Shown in pieces: positions 12,406-26,030 of a DNA stretch of 64,000 bases. This DNA is from Cacajao melanocephalus (taxonomy: Eukaryota > Chordata > Mammalia > Primates > Pitheciidae). How positions within the stretch are numbered: the first letter of the stretch is position 1; every line of letters starts with the position of its first letter. A model generated the notes under the pieces. It was not told where the DNA came from. It searched no databases and saw only the letters and a list, made by a program, of their open reading frames with translations. The translations under genes were made by a program, and so were the position numbers. Location: the NCBI GenBank assembly GCA_963573385.1, contig CAUYLG010076717.1, positions 1 to 64,000 of the forward strand, read 5' to 3'.

Positions 12406-12737
12406 AATTAAATTCCAATTGACTGTGTCCCTTAGGAAGTCACTAAGAAACTAAAAAATGCTTTCTTGTGTTAATAGAGATAAATACTAACAAATAATTT
12501 ATTCATTCTACACAATTGCCTCAGACAGTTTTGTACATTAAGAGAGAAGGTCAGTTACCAATTCTAGTAGTCCATTGGCAAAGGCAAGTTGTTATGAACC
12601 CCCAACTGTGTTTCTCTTTTCAGATTTTCTCAGGCATTATGTCTTTCAAGACTGTGCTAGGACCATGAATATTTCCTCTACCCACGAATATTCCATCTAT
12701 GCACAAAGAAGAAATTAAACACTATGGAAAAGATAAG

Positions 12738-12981
12738 CTAACAGATTCTGGAGATGATATGATTGAGGTTAAATTTAACTCCAGGACTTAACACTGTATG
12801 AACTTGGGCGAGTAACTTTATCTCTTGGTGATTTGCTTTTCCGTCTATGAAATGAAGACAATATTGGTACTTAATTCATAAGTCTTTAAGTGATTTATAT
12901 GTACAGTATATATAACTTGCCCAAGCATCTAGAACATAAGCACATAACAAATTTCAGCTATTATTATTATCATAATCATTC
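12738..12981 (+). mobile_element. MIR SINE
   Basis: 'gattctggagatgatatg', 'aacttgggcgagtaactttatctctt', 'tttccgtctatgaaatgaagacaat' and 'catctagaacataagcac' follow the MIR consensus in order, with ttattattatcat after the tail. Confidence 0.8.
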
Positions 12982-14109
12982 TATGCACTTTTATTTATTT
13001 AAAAATTTAACTTTGTAAGCATGTGAAATATCTTTTTAGGGCAGAGATTTGGCTTATGTTAATAATCATTATGAAGTGAAGCAAAAATTAAATAAAAACC
13101 AACATATATCAATATATACATAATTATAATTACATAACTATAAAATATTTGCCTTTCTGTTTTAAGGATAATTTTTAGTATGCCCATATGTTCCTCATAT
13201 ATCTATGACATAAAGCCAAATCTATGCTTGTTAAATACAATGAGAGTTTATTTTATTAGCTTCTACATTTCTGATAGCATGTTGAATTATTCTCTTAACA
13301 CTAATTCTGACTTTAGTTAATTGATTGTTTTTTTTTATGTTACACATTTTAGTAGAAAATCAATCTTTTCTGCTTTTTACAAACAGCATAAATCTAACCA
13401 TACTGTCACATAATTTTTTTAAAGAAGGTTCATTGAAAGGGCCAACCTGAAACAAACAAAACAATGCATTTAGCTATCTGTAACAACATATGCATCAGTT
13501 GGAATCAATCCTGACTTACAGTTACTTAAAAAAATAGGAGTCAGCCTGTCTCACAGATGATGAAATAAGGAAGTAGGCAGCTTGTTCAAAAGCCCAGTGA
13601 TACTGGTCCCAGAATCTTGTATTTCTCTCTTCCTTTCTGTCTTAACGACACAAAGGTTGTGTCAGCTCTAGGTTTCATGTGTGAGTTTAAAACAAGAGGT
13701 CTGGCTTCATTGGTACCAACTGCATCAGCTTCTAGTTTGAAAATGCAAAATCCTCCTCAGAAGTTTTTCAGTAGCCTTCTGATTGAATTTTATTGATCAG
13801 ATGTGTGTCACATGGCACACCTCAGAAGTGGAAAAAAATTAGTATATAACCTTTCTAGTCTAGAGAGCGTAAGAAGCAAGAAGGGGGTAGTGGATATGTA
13901 ACAGGGTAGGCAATAAACAGTACAATCACAATATATTCATTTTTACAGAAATCACAAAAATTGTTAATATTTGAAAAACCTTTTCCCCTTTTGTCAAATG
14001 GACTTTATATAAAATGATTACTGTCCTTTTTTTAGTCTATATCAAAGTTATGTTGTATAACTTTTGTTCTAGTACCAACAGGTTTATATGCCCAGTGCAC
14101 AATAACATA
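12982..14109. other. Unassigned; possible MIR piece near 13540-13625
   Basis: No clear element. A stretch with 'tcacagatgatgaaataaggaagtaggcagcttgttc' could be an antisense MIR, but it is weak. Confidence 0.35.
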
Positions 14110-14590
14110 CAACATACTGAGACACTGAGACGGCAGAGTTTGCAACAGAGAAAAAGTTAAATGATCGCAGGTCATCGAGAAGGGAGATGGGAAGAAAAAA
14201 CTCAAATCTATCTCCCCAAGGTGTTCTGGGCTGGGGTTTTTCAGAGGATCATAGAAAGTGAGAGGCTGAACATTGGGATTGTTGACTGTAAGATAAGGGG
14301 GATTAAACCTTCACGATGAGCTAACTGCATTCCTTGGTGAGTCAGCTCCTGGTGGGGGTCCTTCAGACCAGCTGAACATCAGTAGATTCATTGATATGCA
14401 GGACATGAAAAAATATCTCAAGGGGAATACAATGTTTAATAATATTAAGTTATCTATAGAGTAGTAAAGAGGAAGTATGATCTTGAGTCTATGTGATTCT
14501 AGAGCAATAGGCATCAAACAACTAAGAGGAAGCATGTCAGAGAGCAAGCTGACCTAATGATTAATCCTGACTATGCTTTAAGCTTGGTTT
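14110..14590 (-). mobile_element. ERV1-like LTR remnant, antisense
   Basis: The order of 'ggcagagtttgcaacagagaaa', 'tctccccaaggtgttctggg', 'gtcagctcctggtgggggtccttcagaccagctg', 'gatatgcaggacatgaaaaaatatctcaag' resembles the reverse complement of a class I endogenous retrovirus LTR. It has no clear TG/CA ends or target duplication, and I do not assign a family name. Confidence 0.45.
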
Positions 14591-14673
14591 ATTTCTCCCT
14601 CTCTCTTCTTCTCTGATTAATTGTATAAAGTTTATAAGGACAGTTTCACTTTGGCATGTTAAGAACATTAAAA

Positions 14674-15479
14674 TTTTTTTACATTGATGCATAATGGATG
14701 TACATAGTTTCAGGGTACATGTGATAATTACATTCATATAATTTGCAAAGATCAAATCAGTGTACTTAGGATATCCATCATCTTAAATATTTGCCTTTTC
14801 CACACTAGAAATTATAATTCTTATCACTATCTTGAAACATTCAATAGATTATAAAAAGTATAGTCACTTTACTAACCTATAAACACTAGATTTCATTTCT
14901 TCTATCAAGAAATATTTTTATATTCATTAATCAACCTCTCATCATACTCCCTGACCTACATTTCCTGGTCTCTGGTAATCACCATCTATTCTGTATCTCC
15001 ATGAGATCTATGTTTTTGAGCTTCCACATATGAGTGAGAACATGCAATATTTATCTTTCTGTGCTTGGCTTAATCTATTTAACATAATTACCTCCAGTTC
15101 CATCCATGTTGCTGTATATGACAAGACTTTATTCTTTTTTATGGCTGAATAATATTTCCTTGGGTATATATACCAAAGTTTCTTTATCCATTCATCCATT
15201 AATGGGCACTGAGATTAATTCCCTATTTTAGCTATTGTGACTAGTGCCACAATAAACATGGGAGTGCAGATATCTTTTCTATATATTGATTCATTTTTTT
15301 GGATATATACTCAGTGGAACTACAATACAAACTGATTATATGGTAGTTTTATTTTTAGTTTTTTGAGAAACTGCCATACAGTTCTCCATAGTGACTCTAC
15401 TCATTCCATTCCCATCAACAGTAAGTGAGGGTTTTCCTTTCTCCACATCCTTGCCAGAAACTGTTATTTCCTATCTTTT
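14674..15479 (-). mobile_element. Old antisense L1, first part (3'UTR and ORF2 C-terminus)
   Basis: Starts with a T run (the reverse of the poly(A)) followed by 3'UTR-like sequence and then antisense ORF2 ('cacatatgagtgagaacatg', 'ttatggctgaataatat', 'tagctattgtga'). A 63-codon open piece on the minus strand (15008-15199) is a remnant of the ORF2 C-terminus. The element is broken at 15479 by a nested L1 and resumes at 16233. Confidence 0.85.
15465..15479. repeat. Target-site duplication, left copy (outer nested L1)
   Basis: tatttcctatctttt, identical to 16233-16247. It flanks the inserted L1PB-like element. Confidence 0.9.
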
Positions 15480-16232
15480 TTTTTTTTTTGAGATTCTCTT
15501 CTTTTTTTTTTTTTCCATGTGGTTTTTCATTTTTTTTTATTGCATTTTAAGTTTTGATGGCTGCATAGTATTCCATGGTGTATATGTGCCACATTTTCCC
15601 TGTCCAGTCTATCATTAATGGGCATTTGTAAACAGTGCTGCAATGAACATTCGTGTGCATGTGTCCTTATATTAGAACGATTTATAATCCTTTAGATATA
15701 TACCCAGTAATGGGATTGCTGGGTCAAATGGAATTTATTCTCTTCTTTTTTTTTTGTTAGTTTTTTTTTATTGCATTTTAGGTTTGGGGGTACATGTGAA
15801 GAACATGCAAGATTGTTGCATAGGTGCACACATGATAGTGTGACTTGCTGCCTTTCTCCCCATCACCTGTATCTGGCATTCCTCCCCATGCTATCTCTCC
15901 CTAACTCCCCACCCCTGGCTGTCCCTCCCCTACTTCCCCCAACAGACCCCAGTGTGTGATGTTCCCCTCCCTGTGTCCATGTGTTCTCATTGTTCAACAC
16001 CCACCTATGAGTGAGAACATGTGGTGTTTGATTTTTCTTTTCTTGTGTCAGTTTGCTGAGAATGACGGTTTCCAGATTCATCCATGTCCCTACAAAGGAC
16101 ACGAACTCATCGTTTTTTATGGCTGCATGGTATTCCATGGTGTATATGCACCACATTTTCCCTGTCTAGTCTATCATCGATGGGCATTTGGGTTGGTTCC
16201 AGGTCTTTGCTATTGTAAACAGTGCTGCAATG
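15480..16232 (-). mobile_element. L1PB-like element inserted in the old L1
   Basis: Antisense L1 3' end with poly(T) at left, then 'ttttaggtttgggggtacatgtgaagaacatgcaagattgttgcatagg', a 3'UTR type typical of L1PB, then antisense ORF2 to 'aacagtgctgcaatg'. It is 5' truncated and bounded by a perfect 15-bp duplication. Its poly(T) tail was later split by another L1 (15515-15736). The open piece at 15863-16156 on the minus strand begins as ORF2 C-terminal sequence and runs on into the 3'UTR. Confidence 0.9.
15515..15736 (-). mobile_element. Third-level nested L1 fragment
   Basis: A T-rich head, then antisense ORF2 'ttttgatggctgcatagtattccatgg' to 'gggattgctgggtcaaatgg'. It covers some of the same ORF2 region as its host element, so it is a separate insertion. 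It is flanked by 'attctcttc' plus a T run on both sides (15493 and 15737). Internally, 3'UTR sequence jumps directly to ORF2, showing a deletion. Confidence 0.75.
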
Positions 16233-16247
16233 TATTTCCTATCTTTT
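16233..16247. repeat. Target-site duplication, right copy
   Basis: Matches 15465-15479 base for base. Confidence 0.9.
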
Positions 16248-17140
16248 AATAAAAGTCATGTTAACTAGGGTTAGAAAATATATATCTCATTGTAGTTTTA
16301 ATTTGAATTTTTCTAATGATTAGAGATGTTGAATATTTTATTTTCATATATTTGTTGGCCATTTATATGTCTTTTGAGAAATGTCTTTTCAGGTATTTTG
16401 CCTATATTTTAATCAGATTATTTGGTGTTTTTGCTATTGAGTTGTATAGATTCTGGTTAAAAATCCCTGGTCAGATGGGTAGTTTCCAATTATTTTATTC
16501 CATTCTGGGGGTTCTCTCTTTACTTAGTTGGTTTTTTTTTTCTGTGTGGATGCTTTTTAGCTTGATATAGTCATATCAGTCAACTTTTGTTTGTTTATCT
16601 GTGCTGTTGAGTCCTTACACGAAATTTATTTGCCCAGTGTCCTGAAGCATTTCCACAATGTTTTCTTCTAGTGGTTTCACAGTTTCATGTCTCATGTTTA
16701 GATTTCTAATCCATTTTCCATTTGATCTTTTTGTATGGTGAGAGATGGGGGTCTAGTTTCATTCTTCTGCATATAGTTATTTAGTTTTCCCAGCATCATT
16801 TATTAAAGAAACTGTGTGCTCCCCGTCGTATGTTCTTGGCACCTTTGTTGAAGTCAAGTTGGCTATAACTGCATGAGTTTAAATCTGGGCTTTCTTTTTT
16901 TTTCCATTGGTATCTGTGTCTGTCTTTGTGCCAGTATCATGCTAATTTGATTACTATATTTTTGTAGCAAATTTGTAAGTCAGCGAGTATGATGACAGCT
17001 CCAGCTTTATTCTTTTGCTTAGAATATTTTTGGCTATTAAGGGTCTTTGTGGTTTCATATAAATTTTAGATTTAAAAAAATTCTGTGAATAATGTCTTTG
17101 GTATTTTAATAAAAATTGCATTGAATCTTAAATTGCTTTA
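16233..17140 (-). mobile_element. Old antisense L1, second part (ORF2)
   Basis: Resumes exactly where the first part stopped, with antisense ORF2 landmarks such as 'ttctaatgattagagatgttgaatattt', 'ttctggttaaaaatccctggtcagatgggtag' and 'ttgccagtatcatgctaatttgattac'-like sequence, ending near 'aaaaattgcattgaatctt'. Confidence 0.8.
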
Positions 17141-18629
17141 AAATATTTTCAAAAGGTTAGATGAAAATGAGGTTACTTTCTTAAGTTAAGTAAGAACTAA
17201 ATGACCCAACAGACGCTATCAAAATGATCATTACCCTCATGCTAAAGTTAATCAATATGTTCACTAATTTATATACCATAGATTAAATCTAGAAATTGTA
17301 TATAGGCCTCCCTAAAATGATATATTGCCAAATTGAATTATCATAATTTGTTGTTAAAAATACATTAATCTCTTCACTATTCATAAATTAGTCAAGAATG
17401 TTGTATGTTTCTACTAGTAGAAAAATTTTGCAACCATTTCCATCAGAATACAAATACTATAAAATTGTAAACTGGATTTAGTGAAGAAATAGTTCAAAAA
17501 AGTAAACATCATAAGGAAGGCTAAGTGTTTAAATTAGAAACATTTCCTCAGTAAATGAAATTAAAATGAATATACATGCAATAAACATAATCAAAAGTCT
17601 GAATCAGTAGTTTACAGCTTTTTAGTAACTTAGTTATTTTATTTTCATTATTAATGGCATAAACCACATTGAATTTAATGGCAAATGTGATCAATTCTTT
17701 GAGAAATCAGCATTACATATTTTAAAAAGCCATTTGACTTTTCATCAAGAAAAACAATAAAGTTGTATTTATGATGGCATGAAAATCATATTTTATGTAG
17801 TTGTAGTTCGTTTGCTGAAAAATGGGAGGTTATAGTTTGATTTTTGTACACTAAATATGTTATACTTCCTAATTTATAATTTGGTTTTCTTTTTCTTCAT
17901 ATAAAAATATACAGTCAAATAAATATGAGTTATGTAATAATAATGATTAATATATAATAATAAAATGACAGGTTAGTGTCTACATATATTCTTATTAAAG
18001 AATCATTATAAAAATTAGTTTGTTATAACCAGTAATCTGTCAAATAGCCTTTTCATTGACATTTAAACACATGTGATATTTAGGTACAACCAAATAACAT
18101 TTAAGACAGGTAAAATACACTGTTAAATATCATCTCTTTGCTGTTTTTAAGAAAACAAAAGTCATAATTGCTATTTATTACAATAAAAATATAGGAGAAA
18201 AAGCATGCATAAAGATTTTGTTAATTTTCTTGTCTAACAACGGAATGTAACTATGTGCTGCAATCATAGTGGCTTACATTGCAATTTTTCATGAAAATTC
18301 ATTAATTAGTATAAGCATCATAATGATGAATTATCATAAAGAAATTATTTTAAGCTTAAGAACATTCTATGCTTCAGTGGGAACATCTAAGAAACAAAGA
18401 AGCATAGATAATACGACAGGACACTAAAAACATGGAAACAAAATTAAAAGCTGGTAATAACTAAGCACAAAAGAATGTACTCCAGCAGAAATTAGAAATT
18501 TCATTCTTAGTATATTACATTCATGTATTTACAGACATCCTAAACTTTATATCTTATAGGCTTTACATAGTTACAAAATTCTCTTTCTTGTTTCTACATA
18601 ATATCATTGTTAACAATCTATATTTGGAA
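17141..18629. other. Unassigned AT-rich sequence
   Basis: No repeat family, exon or RNA gene recognised. Confidence 0.4.
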
Positions 18630-18985
18630 AAGAATTTTGAAGTATAATTGTTATATATATATAATAACACATTTAAAACATGAAATTTGCCACTTTTATG
18701 CATGTTTATATCTGTAAAACCATCATCCAAATCAAGATAGCAATATTCATTGCCCCTTTGTATAGCTCTTTCTGCTTTTCCCACCCCTACTTTTTTCCCA
18801 GGCAACAACTTATCTGCTTCGTCACTATAATTTGTTTGCATTTTCTAGAGTTTTGTATGAATAGAATCATATGGTATACTTATTTTCCCTGGCTTCGTTC
18901 ACTCAGTGTAATTATTAGGAGGTCTATATTATGTGTATAGTTCATTCTGGTTTATTGCTATTTTGTACTCCATTGTATGGGTATA

Positions 18986-19590
18986 CAGTGGATTCCCATT
19001 TTTTAACTTAGTTACTTTCTGTAAAGTGCCCACAGACAAGGAATTATTAAATACTGAATCATTTTCTGCCAGCTTCTGCCCTCAATATGTTCATCAACCA
19101 AATCAATACATAACCCTGTTTTATGTGGGTTTATGTTTATAGACACCTTATTTAATACATATTGTTGATTTACCAACATTGAACTCCTGACCAATAGCAC
19201 TATCACTCATCCCTGAAAGAAGCTTATTTAATAGGCATATTAACTTCACAAGGCACATCACTAAGCAGCACCTCAGCACTGTGCCTGGGTGTCATTTTAA
19301 ACAGCATAATCACTGACAAAAAGCACAAAAATGCAAAAACATGGCACTAAATACACTGCTGAAAGGAGACAACATGAAAATTGAAACAAGAAGGAATAGC
19401 ATCATCTGCCTTGCTCATCTTCAATTAAGAACTCTGTGATGGGTGACTCAAATTTGTCACAGTTCTGTGCATGCACGTATACTCAAATGCCCATGAAAGT
19501 TCTGCAAACATTGACTTTGGGATTACAAATAAGTATTAGCCAATAGCTGAGTTCGTAGATATGAAATCCACAAATAACAAGGCCTGACTG
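18986..19590. mobile_element. TcMar-Tigger-like DNA transposon
   Basis: 605 bp starting CAGTGGATTCCC and ending GGCCTGACTG, flanked on both sides by TA (18984-18985 and 19591-19592). On either side the host L1 reads straight through ('ttgtatgggta' to 'tatcaccatttgtttatcc'). CAGT...ACTG ends plus a TA duplication are the mark of Tc1/mariner-Tigger elements. No transposase frame is visible, so it is non-autonomous or internally deleted. Confidence 0.75.
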
Positions 19591-19962
19591 TATCACCATT
19601 TGTTTATCCATTCACCTGTTGATGAATATTTGTATTGTTTTCCTGGATTTTGGTTATTAAAAATAATGCTACCATGAATATATACGCACAATTAACATAA
19701 GCTTTCTTTCCTCAGAGGTGAACATTTAAGAGCAGAATGGCCAAATCATATAGGATGTGTAGGTTTAACTTTTAGGAAACTGCCAAACTGTTCTCCAACC
19801 TAGTTGTAGCATTTTACAATCTCACCAGTAGGATATGAGAGTTTCAGCTTCTCTGAAGCATTGCCAGCACTTGGTATGATCAGTGTTTTTAATTTTATCC
19901 GATCCAACAGTGTGAACTTTCATCTCATTGTGGTTTTATTTATTTATTTATTCTTAATTTAA

Positions 19963-20262
<300 letters not shown>

Positions 20263-21394
20263 ATCATTTTGATTTTAATTTGCATTTTCCTAATGACTAA
20301 TGATACTGAGTATCTTTTCATGTGCTTTTTGCTATTATTAATCTTTTTAAAATGTCTTTTCAAATTCAGTGACCATTTTAAAAAATTGTTTTATTGAGTT
20401 TTGACAATTTGCATGTATATTCTGGATACAGAAAATATGCTTAGCAAGTATTTCCTTACAGTCTCTGGCTCATCTTTTTGTTTACTTTCTAAAAGAAGAA
20501 GTTTATATGTTGAGAAAGTTCATTTCATCAATGTTTTCTATAATGAATTATGCTTTTGGTGCTATATGTAAGGAATCTTTGCATAAATCAGGGTAAAATA
20601 AGCTTCTTTTACAGTTTTATCTTACAAGTTTTATAGTTTTAGCCTTGGCATTTATAATTATGATGCATTTAGAGTTAATTTTTATATATAGCGGAAGGTA
20701 CAAATTTCAGTTCTTTTTTTGTATAAAGACTTTTAGTTGTTCCAGCACCATTTGTGGAGAATAATTACCTTTTCCTACTGAATTGCTTTTACAACACTTT
20801 CAAAAACAAGTTGTCCATATTTACATGGATCTGTTTATGGATTCTGTATTCTATTCCTTTGATCTGTTCATTTATGTTTAAGTCAAAACTATATCCTCTT
20901 GCTTAGTATTGCTTTCTGAGTCTTGAAATTAGTTACCGCTAGCATCAGTTTGGTTACTTTTCCCCAAGTTATTTCAATCATTCAAGAAACTTAACATTTC
21001 CATATGAAATTTAGAATAGAAGCATTAATTTCTATAAAAAATTCTGATGAGGTTTTGAATTGTCCTGAATCTATTGATAAATTTGCAGAAAATTAATACC
21101 TTATTATTGGGTACTCATAAGCATGACCATGATAAAAATCTCACTATTTATTTAGATCTTCTTTAAATTCTTTTAGCAATTTTTAATAGTTTTAAATGTA
21201 CAGATCTTGTACATAGTCTGTCTATCTCAAAACAATCTCCATTTGTATTCAATGAAAATATTACTTTAAAATTAATTTTCTTGCTATTTATTGCTAAAGA
21301 CATGGTAGAATTGATATTTATATGTTGACATCCTATCTTGAAATTTTGCAAAATTCACTTATCATAGTAGCTTCTTGCAAAGGTTCATAAGTTT

Positions 21395-21918
21395 AGTAGG
21401 GGCTTAGAGTAGGCCTCGCTGTTGTAGGAGTTCTAACACCGTGAAGGTAGTAGAGAGGTGCAAAAGAGGAACCCCAGTATCTCTCCCAACTGCATGAGTC
21501 TGGTGAGACAGAACACTCACAGGAGTTAGTAAAGGAGATCTAAAATTCACAGCGATGTACGGAAGATAAGCAGAAGAGTAGGATTCATGTCAAGTTGGTT
21601 TTCAAGTCTCAGGAAAGTTGGCTAGGGTGGATGGAGTCTCCTCTGCTCTTGCCCCACGTCACACTTCAACTGAAGGACCCTAGAAGCCCTTCACCTGGGT
21701 ATATATGCCCTAGGTGTCAGTTGGATCACTGAGCACAACTGTTACAGCACATTCTGGCCCCCAACTAATGAGGATACTGCCTACATTGTTGGAAAACCTC
21801 CTCCTTATTTCAGGATGTTGCATTTTTGGTACATTCTGCCCTGGAATTGCAAGTAATAGAAGGAAAAACTGGGCAGGCAAGGTCATCTGAGGACCTATCC
21901 TCCTACGCTTTTCTTGTA
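21395..21918. mobile_element. Unidentified insertion in the old L1, LTR-like
   Basis: About 520 bp clearly less AT-rich than the L1 on both sides, where L1 homology stops and then resumes ('ttcataagtttagtag' to 'catatatagtaatg'). A short 'tagta' occurs at both edges. It has a TATA-like 'gtatatatgcccta' near 21699 and no coding frame. Size and composition suggest a solo LTR, but I do not recognise the family. Confidence 0.45.
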
Positions 21919-22227
21919 CATATATAGTAATGTCTTGTGCAAGTAAAATTTTACTTATTTTTAAATATCATGTGAATTATTTATGCCTTATTTTATCGGT
22001 TAGAAACTTCAGCACAGTGCTAAATAGGAGTGCTGAGAACAGTCATTCCTGTCTCATAACATTAAGTATGAAGCTAGTTTTAGGTTATTGGTAGGTCCCC
22101 ATTATTAAGTTATCTTTTATTTTCAGTTTTCCAAGAGCTTTTTATTTTATTTTTTTGTTTGTTTTAAATCAAGAATATTAGATTCTGTCAAATGATTTTT
22201 TTCTACATCTATTGAGACAATCATAGG

Positions 22228-22284
22228 GGTTTGTGTGTTTGTGTATGTGTGTTTGTGTATTTGTGTTTGTGTATGTGTGTGTTT
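22228..22284. repeat. (TG)n-rich microsatellite
   Basis: Imperfect array of tgtg, tgtttg and tgtatg units within the antisense L1. Confidence 0.9.
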
Positions 22285-23919
22285 CACATATGTTTCAAAT
22301 ATGGAATATTTGAATTTTGATTTTTGAGTGTTCAATCAACCTTATATTCTTAAGATAAATACCACCTGGTCATATCTTTCATCCTTTTATTGTCGTTTGA
22401 CTACAACAGATAGAATTTTTAAAATAATTTTTGTATCTATGTTTATTGGGGTTGTTTTTTATAGTTTTCTCATAGTACTTTATGTGGTTTTCATATCAGA
22501 GGAATGGTGACTTTACAATGAATTGGGAAGTATTATGGTTCTTGAATTTTCTGGAAAGATTTGTTTAGAATTGGCATTACTTCTTGTTAAATACTTGCTA
22601 GCGGCCATCAGTGAAGCCACGTGGATCTTGAATTTTCTTTATGGGAAGATTTTCAACTCAGTTATATAATGAATATTTGGGATATTCATTTTGTCTGTTT
22701 ATTCCTGAATGAGCTTTAACAGTTAGTGCATTTCAAGCAATTTGTCCACAATATCTGAGTTGCTGAATATATTGTTACAAATTCATTCATGATATTTCTT
22801 TCTGATCCTTTAAATATCTGTAGACTCTGTTGTGTTGACATGATTACTATTATGTGTCTTTTATTTCCCCTTATAAGTTTGGCTGAGGTTTTTATCAATT
22901 TTATTAATCTTCTCAAAGCATCAATTTCTGATTTTATTAATTTTAGCATTGTTTTTCTATTTTCTCCTTATTCAATATTTGCTCTGTTTGCCAATATAAT
23001 TTTCTTGGTATCGCTCACTTTAAAATAAGTTTCTTTTTATTTTTCTCTTACTTTAAGGTGGAATATGAGGCCATTAATTTGTGACCTCATTTCGCTTTTA
23101 AGCATTTGGTATAATAGCATTTAGTGCTATAAATTTCTCTCAGAGTGATAGGTTGTATTTTCATAGTCATTCAGTTCAAAATACTTTCACATTTCCCTCA
23201 GATATCTTCTTTGACCCATGAGGTTTTTAGTATTGTAATTTTTAGTTTCCAAATATTTTGAAGGATCTTTAGAAATCTTTCTGATACTGATTTCTAATTC
23301 AGAGGACATTGAGTTGAGTGTTTTAAAATTTACTGAAATTCAATTTATGGTTCAAATTTTGGTATATCTTTCACTGTGCTTTCTTTTTTCCTTGTGTTTT
23401 TGAGTCGAATATGTACTCTGCTGTTTTGGGATGATGTATCCCATGAATGTTAAATAGGTTAAGTTGGTTGATAATGTTCAGGTATTCTACATCTTTAATG
23501 ATTTTCTCTCTGTTCTATTAATTATTGAGAACAAGTTATTAAAAGCACCAAGTATATTTAAATATTTGTTAATTTTTCATTTTATTTGATCAGGATTTTT
23601 CCCTATATTTCCTGAAATTATGTTATTATTACATTAATATTTAGAATTTTGGGGTCTCTTTGATGACCTTTATTTTATGAAATTACTTTTTTTACTGCCT
23701 TGGGTAATATTCTTTCCTCTGAAATAAACATTTTCTGATATTGCTATAATCACTGTAGCTTTTTTTTTGGTTAGTGTTTTCATGAAGAAACTATTTTTTA
23801 TCACTTTACTTTTAACCTATTCATGTATTTCTACTTAAAGCTTGCTCCTTGTGGTTGGCATATAGGTCATACTTGTTTTTATTTTTTAATGCACTACCTT
23901 TTAATTGAAGTGTTTAGCA

Positions 23920-24139
23920 CAAGGGTTGGGAAAATATAATTCGTGGGCCAAATATTGCTTGCCTAGTTTTCACAAATAACATTTTACTGAAACACAGCCA
24001 TGACCATTCATTTACATACTGTATGGCTGCTTTTATGCTATAATGGCAGAGTTGAATAGTTGCAACAGAATCCATATGGTTCAGAGAGCTAAAAATATTC
24101 ACTATTTGGCTCTTTTTAGAAAATGTTGGTGAACCTCTG
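23920..24139 (+). mobile_element. hAT (Charlie-type) MITE
   Basis: About 220 bp with ends resembling CAGGGGT-GGCAAA (here caagggttgggaaa... and ...ggtgaacctctg) and the interior 'acattttactgaaacacagcca', 'tggctgcttttatgctataatggcagagttgaatagttgcaacag'. The same family occurs inverted at 48755-48974. The flanking octamers gtttagca and gttaatcc match at 5 of 8 positions, consistent with an old 8-bp hAT duplication. Confidence 0.75.
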
Positions 24140-26030
24140 GTTAATCCATTTATGTTTTAAGTTATCATTGATATGATTAAGTGTATAATCTTTCTATTTG
24201 TTTTCTGTTGCCTCTTCTGTCTCTTACTCTGCTTTCCCACATTTTCTGCCTTATTTTAGATCCATTGTTTTTTAAATAATTTCAATATTTTTCTCTTTTG
24301 GCTTATTAACTCTATTTTTTTAACTTAGGGGTTGTTTTAAAATTGATATTAAATTTTAAATTACCACACTTCACCTTTAAGTTATTATACTGTTTTGATG
24401 ACAGTATAACAATTTATTATAGTATAATTCCATTTCTCTCCTCTTAACCTTAAGGCTATTTACTTCACATACATTTTATTTATACATACAGATTTAAAAA
24501 AACAAAACAAAACAAATTAAACTGTTCATTTTTTAGAAACAGAATGACCATTTTTGTCTAAAATCTTCTGGAATCTTCAAAAACATTCCTTGAACTTTTA
24601 AGTGAGTTAGGCAGCAAGATACACAATCAGTAAATAAAAATCAACTATGTTTCTTTATTTTAGCAATGATAAAATTAATTAAAAATTTAAAATATCACAA
24701 TAACACCAATACAGTGAAATATTTTAAAATAGATCTAAGGCAAGCAGAACTTGTATCCCAAAATAGTAAAACCCTCCTAAGCAAAAGTAAAGATTTAAGT
24801 AAATGGAGAAATATGCATGTCCATGATTTAAAAGTCTCAATATTTTAAAGTTATGAATATTCCAAAGTTGATCTATAGATTGAGTGCAATTAAAACTAAA
24901 AAATCACATTTACCTTTTTTCAAAAAATGACATTGATTCTGAAACTTTTATAGAAGTTTTAAAAAGCTAGAATAGACAAAACAATTTTGAAAAAGAACAA
25001 CTTGGATGACTAATTTCAATAGGCATCATCAAGGCAATACAGTATTTGTTTAAAAATGGACACATAGATCCATGAAACATAATACATAATTCAAAAGCAG
25101 GCACACATATATTAGATTAAGGGATATCCAACAAAGAGGCAATAACAATTCAATTGAGAAAGATAATTCTTTTCAATACATGGTGCTAGAGCTATTAAAT
25201 ATGCATATGCCAAAAACAAACAGAAATTTAAAAATCAATCTATTTCTTGCACCATAGGTAAAAATAAATCGCTCCAAATGTTTTATAAATCTTTAGTTGA
25301 AAATGTAGATGAAAATATTGGTGACCTCAGGTTCAATCAAGATTTATTTGATGTAACAACAAAATGAGAATCCATAAAAGAAAAAGAAAACCTAAATTAT
25401 ACTTCACTAAATTTATAAACTTCTGGTTTTCAAAACATTTTGTTAAAGGAATGAAAAGACGAGCCACACATGGGAAGGAAATATTTTAAATCTAATATCT
25501 GATAAGGGACCCACATCTAGAATATATGAAGAACTCTCAAAACTTAAAAATATAAAAACAACTCCATAAAAAAAGTTGTCAGAAGATTTGCATAGACATT
25601 TCACTAAGAAGATACAGAGATGACAACCGCATGATGAGATTCTCAATATAATTAGTCTTTGGGAAATGCAAAATAAAACATAATGATATGCTGTAACATA
25701 CCTATTATAATGAATAGAATTAAAAAGACAAGTTTTGGCAAGCATATGAAGCAACTGTAGTTTTCATATACAGTTAGTGGGAATGTAAATGCATAATTAT
25801 TTTGGAACTCACTTTGGCAGGTTCTTAAAGAGTTAATCATAAACTTCCTAATAATAAAGAATTTTTACTTCTAGCTATTTACAAAGAATGAATGCATATG
25901 TTCATACATATGAGACTTATACATGAGTATCCACAGCCTACTGAAATAGCTAAAAACTCCTAACAATCCATATGTCCATCAACAACTGAATGGAGAAACA
26001 AATTTTGTATATCCATGTAATGGAATACTA

